The translations under genes and the position numbers were made by a program. This document shows, piece after piece, positions 59,601-64,000 of a stretch of 64,000 bases of DNA (positions are counted from its first letter, which is position 1; each line of letters starts with the position of its first letter). The stretch is from Toxonevra muliebris (taxonomy: Eukaryota > Arthropoda > Insecta > Diptera > Pallopteridae). The stretch is from the NCBI GenBank assembly GCA_963691655.1, contig OY829328.1, forward strand, positions 81,658,400-81,722,399, written 5' to 3'. The notes under the pieces were generated by a model. The model saw only the letters and a program-made list of their open reading frames with translations, searched no databases and was not told where the DNA came from.

Positions 59601-60289
59601 ATTCATCGATTATTGCAGTTAAACAATCAATTATTATATTCTGTAATAAATGAATATAATTGTAAAATTTTTTCGGTATTTCCATTGTGAGAGAAATGCA
59701 ACAAAGCATTTTCAATACTCGTCATTGAGAGAAAATAGAAAATTAATTTTACATAATTTTTTAAGAATTTCGAAGCAGCAGACCTTTCAAATATTTAAGT
59801 TCGACATTAATTTGAAATTCCTCTATCAATATGAACGTTTTAATACTCCCCGAAAAAGACTTGTTTCTTAATACAAGAACGTTAAATTATATCTTAATAT
59901 TTTCAATACTTAAAACCGATAATTTGATCAAAAGTATCCTTGAAACCATCCCATGAGCATTCGGACATGTTTCGAATATTAACCAACATTTTTTAAGATA
60001 AATAAACTCATCTCTCTCCCTTTAGCTCTTTAGTTTTTTAATTCAATTCACTTTATTTGTTTAGTGTGACTTAGGGAATACGACTCCTAAAAAAATACAA
60101 CCCTGATTTTATATTTTAAACAAATATATATATATGGCAACATTGTCATTGTGAGAGTTGTCCCGTTATTCCGTTATGACAAAAAGAGTAAACCATTGTA
60201 TAAGTTGAATTCTCTTTAATATTTTTTCCTAAATAAAAAAAAGTACTTAAAATTTAAAATTCTTTTAAACCACAATATTTAGGTTAGGT
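56661..60289. other. AT-rich region without recognisable gene
   Basis: Includes (TA)n at about 57463-57480 and (GT)n at about 58147-58166. Longer open frames are T-rich and show no family signal. Confidence 0.5.
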
Positions 60290-60680
60290 TAATGTCGGTT
60301 TCGAATGAATCTCTTTTAAAAATTCAATACAGTTAGTGCCTTTTTGGTACCACAATTCATCAGTAAGACGAATATTTTATTTTGAAAACCACAAAGCTCC
60401 AAAGCTTTGATCACCGGTTGACTGCCAGAAATGATATCAATACTTTTACCTAATTGGTTGCTCAGTTCTATGTAACGAAAAGTTTCCATAATTCCCTAGA
60501 ATTTTCAGTATTTGGAAGGTGGAATACATCCCCGCCTCCATGACGTAATCCATCTTAGAACCGTCAATGTAGAGAATTAGGTTAGAGTATGTATTGTACT
60601 TGCCACTGTTGCATTCGTTCCTTGCAGGAAAGAAGCAACTGACTCTCGAAGTAAGTAACAGGGAAGTTGCCGGGTCAGCT
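60290..60680 (-). mobile_element. Short non-LTR retrotransposon RNase H relic
   Basis: Minus-strand phrases resembling LRWITSW near the YxDGSKMD position, and IDIISGSQPVIKALELCGF (about 60385-60440), match RNase H of LOA/I/R1-type LINEs. Too decayed to delimit. Confidence 0.45.
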
Positions 60681-60878
60681 AGTAAGTAAACACAAATACA
60701 TTCCAGTTATGGAACACTATATTCAAGGCTGCAGCCAGGATTTTTTTTTCAAGGGGGAGACGGGGGGAAGGGGTAAGTATCCATGGGAGGAAATATCCAT
60801 TATTATTTTTTAAGAAACTAATGTTTAAATACAAGAAATTAAATACGATGATGAACCCTACCAAACACCAGAAGATTA

Positions 60879-61308
60879 CACTGTAGAGCATTCCAGGTTT
60901 TTTTTTCCAAGGGAATTGATGAAACCAAGTTTTTCTGAAAACTTAGATTGTAAATGGAAAAGTAATTTCTCAGTTTCCACAGGTTGGCGTTTTAAGCGTT
61001 TTTTTTTTTCATTTTGAAGTTGCCGGTTTAGTCTATGGTCATGTATAAAAAAAAAAATTTTTAAAATAAATATTTTGACTATGGGTGTTTTCGGGTACAA
61101 GGAATCTGAAACTTATTTTTACCAAAAGCATCCGCTAGATGGCGCTTTAGTGCAAAAAACATGAAAAATTCCATTTTATTACAACTTCAAAATGAAAAAA
61201 GTCTAAAATCGCCAACCTGGGAAAACTGATAAATTACTTTTCTATATACAACCTAAACTTTCAGAAAAACTTGGTTTCATCAATTCCCCAGCCAACTGCC
61301 TTACAGTG
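60879..61308. mobile_element. 430-bp foldback element with about 140-bp inverted arms, TTA target duplication
   Basis: The arms start CACTGTAGAGCA (left) and CACTGTAAGGCA (right, inward). They then share GGAATTGATGAAACCAAG, TTTTTCTGAAARYTTAG, AGAAAAGTAATTT-like, CAGGTTGGCG and TTTTCATTTTGAAGTTG. TTA flanks both ends. Long arms with a 3-bp TWA duplication suggest a PIF/Harbinger-type MITE. Non-coding. Confidence 0.75.
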
Positions 61309-61529
61309 TTATGATTCATGGAGAATGAAGACGTTGTCTCAAAACTTTAATAAACTTTCGAATGAAAGAAATTTCCGACGAATATAGATTCATTAAAAAT
61401 TCCAAACTTTTTTAAAAATATTTCAATAACACTGTGCGACATATTTTTTTGGCATACATTTTTCCTTCAAATTTTAAAAAATTAAGTTATGCAGAGCAAT
61501 CCTGTTTCCACATCCCATAATAAACATGC

Positions 61530-62000
61530 AGTTTATATGGGAGTTACCACGCCCATCTTCCAATCCCACCCATATTTTTTCTGTACCATGGTATTAACAG
61601 CTAATATATTTATACAAAATTTCAGTACCTACTGTACTGTGAACGTTTCTGGAGATATACCCAAAAAAGCATATGAGTTGTATGGAAGATGCCACACCCA
61701 CTTAACATTATTCAGAATTCAAACTCCACTATAACCTTGGTATTGCCAAATAATACTTGTATGCCAAGTCTTAGCACCGTACTGCAAACTGTTCCAGAGA
61801 TATAGCATAATGAGTATTCTGGTTATATGGGAGGTGCCACACCCTCGTTTCGAATCTCACCCAGATTTTTTCTGTAGTATGGTATTGACAACGAATATGT
61901 ATGTATATTTGTAAAAAAAAATCAGTACTGTCCTGGAGATATTTTTAAAAAAGAATATGAGCTGTATGGGAAGTGCTACGCCCAATTTTTTAAACAACTT
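61530..62000. repeat. Four-copy repeat with 145-bp period (TATGGGAGGTGCCACGCCC motif)
   Basis: TATGGGAGTTACCACGCCC (61536), TATGGAAGATGCCACACCC (61681), TATGGGAGGTGCCACACCC (61826) and TATGGGAAGTGCTACGCCC (61965) mark the units. Between them, CTGTACCATGGTATTAACA-like and GGAGATATAYCC-like phrases recur, most alike between units 1 and 3. Non-coding. Confidence 0.75.
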
Positions 62001-62099
62001 TATGAATAGCGTATTTAAAGCCCGTCGACAAAACAAATATATTCAGAGAATATCAAGAACATTGGTTAAGCCATTAAAAAGTTATTGAATAATAAACAG

Positions 62100-64000
62100 A
62101 CGCACCGACGATTTTATGTATAAATATTAAAACATCGTTCGCGGTTAGAACTCCCAAAACTTCCCTTCTAAATAAGGTCTTGTTAATATTCACCTGTGCA
62201 AGTAATTTTCCAGATATTCTTGTTTATCATAAAACAAGACAAAGAACCGATCACGGTTGCAACTAAACACCAATTTTATTTAAAAATATTTTATTTTAAT
62301 TTAATTTTAACATTTTTCCCTTTTGTTAACTAAAACTTCTTGTTTAGAACTTCTTGTTGCTATCCAAATCATGACGTGTATGGTGACATCAATAAATCGA
62401 TTTAATTGATAAAAGAAGAACCTTTCGATTTCAAGTTTTGTAAGTTATTGTAAAATTTAGGTCTTTCAACTCGAAAGAATCGTATGATTTTGCAAAGACA
62501 TAAAATTAATCAAATTATAATCTAAAGTTAGGGCAAGTTTAGTAAAAATTTACATCTATACATTTATTAGTGTAACTACAATTTTATACCAGAAGATTCA
62601 GAAGTGCTACGATATCGTATTATATATCAATTTGAAGAGGTTAGCCAAAAATGATCAGATTTAAAATCGGTTAAGCCAATCCCAAAATATTAACGTCGGA
62701 AGTTTTTTAAAATTCGCGCATTGAACAAATCATTGCATTCATCGTTGAAAAAATCATTGCTTAAGCGGGAGTAAATAATAATAAATAAAAGAAAGAGAGA
62801 AGACATGAGTAACGGCATCTCTCAGAATTATCTAACGAGTTATCTGCATACACAAATAACAAAACAAACACCAACGAGTAGTTTGGTTCTCTTTTGTTTG
62901 TTATTTGTTTTTCATTAAGAGATTTTTTACGCAAAAAAATTGCCCCAGCCTTACCGACTAGTAACTATTATGTTGACAACGTACAAATGTAAATAGTTGG
63001 AGATAGTATTGAATTTTTATATGGACTGTGAAATGTGAAACGTTTCTGGTTTAATTTTGTGGGCATTCAATTAGAAATTCAATTGATTTTGTTGATTGCG
63101 TCTAGAATAAATAGCTATTAAAATTAAACTAAAATAATATGGTACTAAAGATCATTTTTGATGAAGTATTTACATCTAAATCCACAATGAGCTTTAGCAG
63201 TGTTAATATTTCATCTCAGAAATTACAAAAATTAACTTAATGGCTTCAGCTTGAACGCCCACGTTATTTAACAATTTATGTAAGTCGTACGCATGTTTTA
63301 TGTTCGTAATTCAGACTATTTTGGTATGACACTTAGTTAAATATTATGTTAGTTATGTAACACACACATACATGTATGTCCAATTTATACCCAAATTTTG
63401 TAATTTTTTTTTATTTGTGGCTTGTAGTTTTTGGCATTACGGTTTCTATAAAAAAATTTTTTTTTATTATTTTGAAGTATACTGCTAAGTATACACTATA
63501 AAAAATTATATCGGTATTATTGTGCCAGTGTGTGATTTATTTGTATGCAAGTGGGCATATATAAATTGTTCTCGATCTCTTTTTCTCGAGTGTAGACATT
63601 TAGCTTTTATAATTTTATTTTTAATGCTAAATTGCTTCATTTTTTTTCTTGCTGAAAACTCACTACAAACGTACACAAACATTTTTTTGTTTTTTTTTTT
63701 TTTTTTTGGTTTTTTTAAGGGGGGTTTTCTATAAGTATCTCATGCATGATATCTTAGTTAGTTACATAGTTATAGAGTTGAATAAATATACATACAAATG
63801 TTCTCTAAAGCGTTATGTATAACTTATTGAAAGTTACATACATACATATATTTATAATAAATATTTGACTTATGATTGCAATATGCAATTCATTTTTGAG
63901 TAAAATTTTTTGGTTGGGTTTTTATAATTTTCATGTACATATTTTAATCAATTGGAATCATTGCTACTACATTTTGTTGTTGTTTTGTTTTCGTTTTTTT
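62100..64000. other. AT-rich terminal region without recognisable gene
   Basis: No exon, RNA gene or transposon domain identified. Confidence 0.45.

Noticed and set aside
1..64000. CRISPR array, bacterial operon or phage-like module
   Set aside because: No short regularly spaced direct repeats with unique spacers; all genes are split by introns in an AT-rich, transposon-laden animal genome.

Overview
The window looks like genomic DNA of a higher fly (Brachycera; a tephritid or relative is my guess from gene structure and transposon types, not proven). It is AT-rich, has short exons, GT-AG introns of several kb, AATAAA signals, microsatellites and many decayed transposons. No tRNA, rRNA, CRISPR array or bacterial-type operon was seen. 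Four protein-coding genes can be assembled by splicing; everything else I can name is repeat-derived or probable regulatory DNA.

Left part (1-12 kb, + strand): a GA/CT-rich possible promoter region (about 4.86-5.21 kb), then a three-exon gene for a secreted, probably GPI-anchored Ly6/uPAR three-finger protein (5826-11712). Its 5.3-kb first intron holds a Tc1/mariner-type transposase relic, an antisense non-LTR retrotransposon relic and a TIR element that still encodes a PHD-type zinc finger. From 12 to 24 kb lie non-LTR relics, tandem duplications and low-complexity AT-rich DNA.

Centre and right (24.8-53.3 kb, - strand): three members of the cathepsin L/propeptide family, all on the same strand. 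They are (i) a 345-aa papain-fold protein whose catalytic Cys is replaced by Gly (a pseudoprotease), (ii) a 346-aa cathepsin L-like protease with the full catalytic set, and (iii) a 102-aa secreted protein that is only an I29 propeptide, i.e. a stand-alone inhibitor of the crammer/CTLA-2 type. The inhibitor and the pseudoprotease share an intron at the same propeptide position and phase, whereas the active gene is split elsewhere. A diverged second copy of the active gene's upstream region sits about 0.93 kb further upstream, probably a trace of tandem duplication. Protease, dead protease and free propeptide could form a self-regulating set; that is inference.

Mobile DNA: two mariner elements with both ends visible (27.8-29.0 and 44.7-45.9 kb), an RTE-like LINE inside the active cathepsin intron, LOA/I/R1-like LINE relics, a TTAA-flanked piggyBac-like pair in inverted orientation around the two cathepsin genes, two near-identical 0.58-kb repeats flanking the inhibitor gene, two near-identical 318-bp MITEs, a MITE whose empty site survives in a neighbouring duplicate, and several foldback elements. 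The last 8 kb (56-64 kb) has no recognisable gene.
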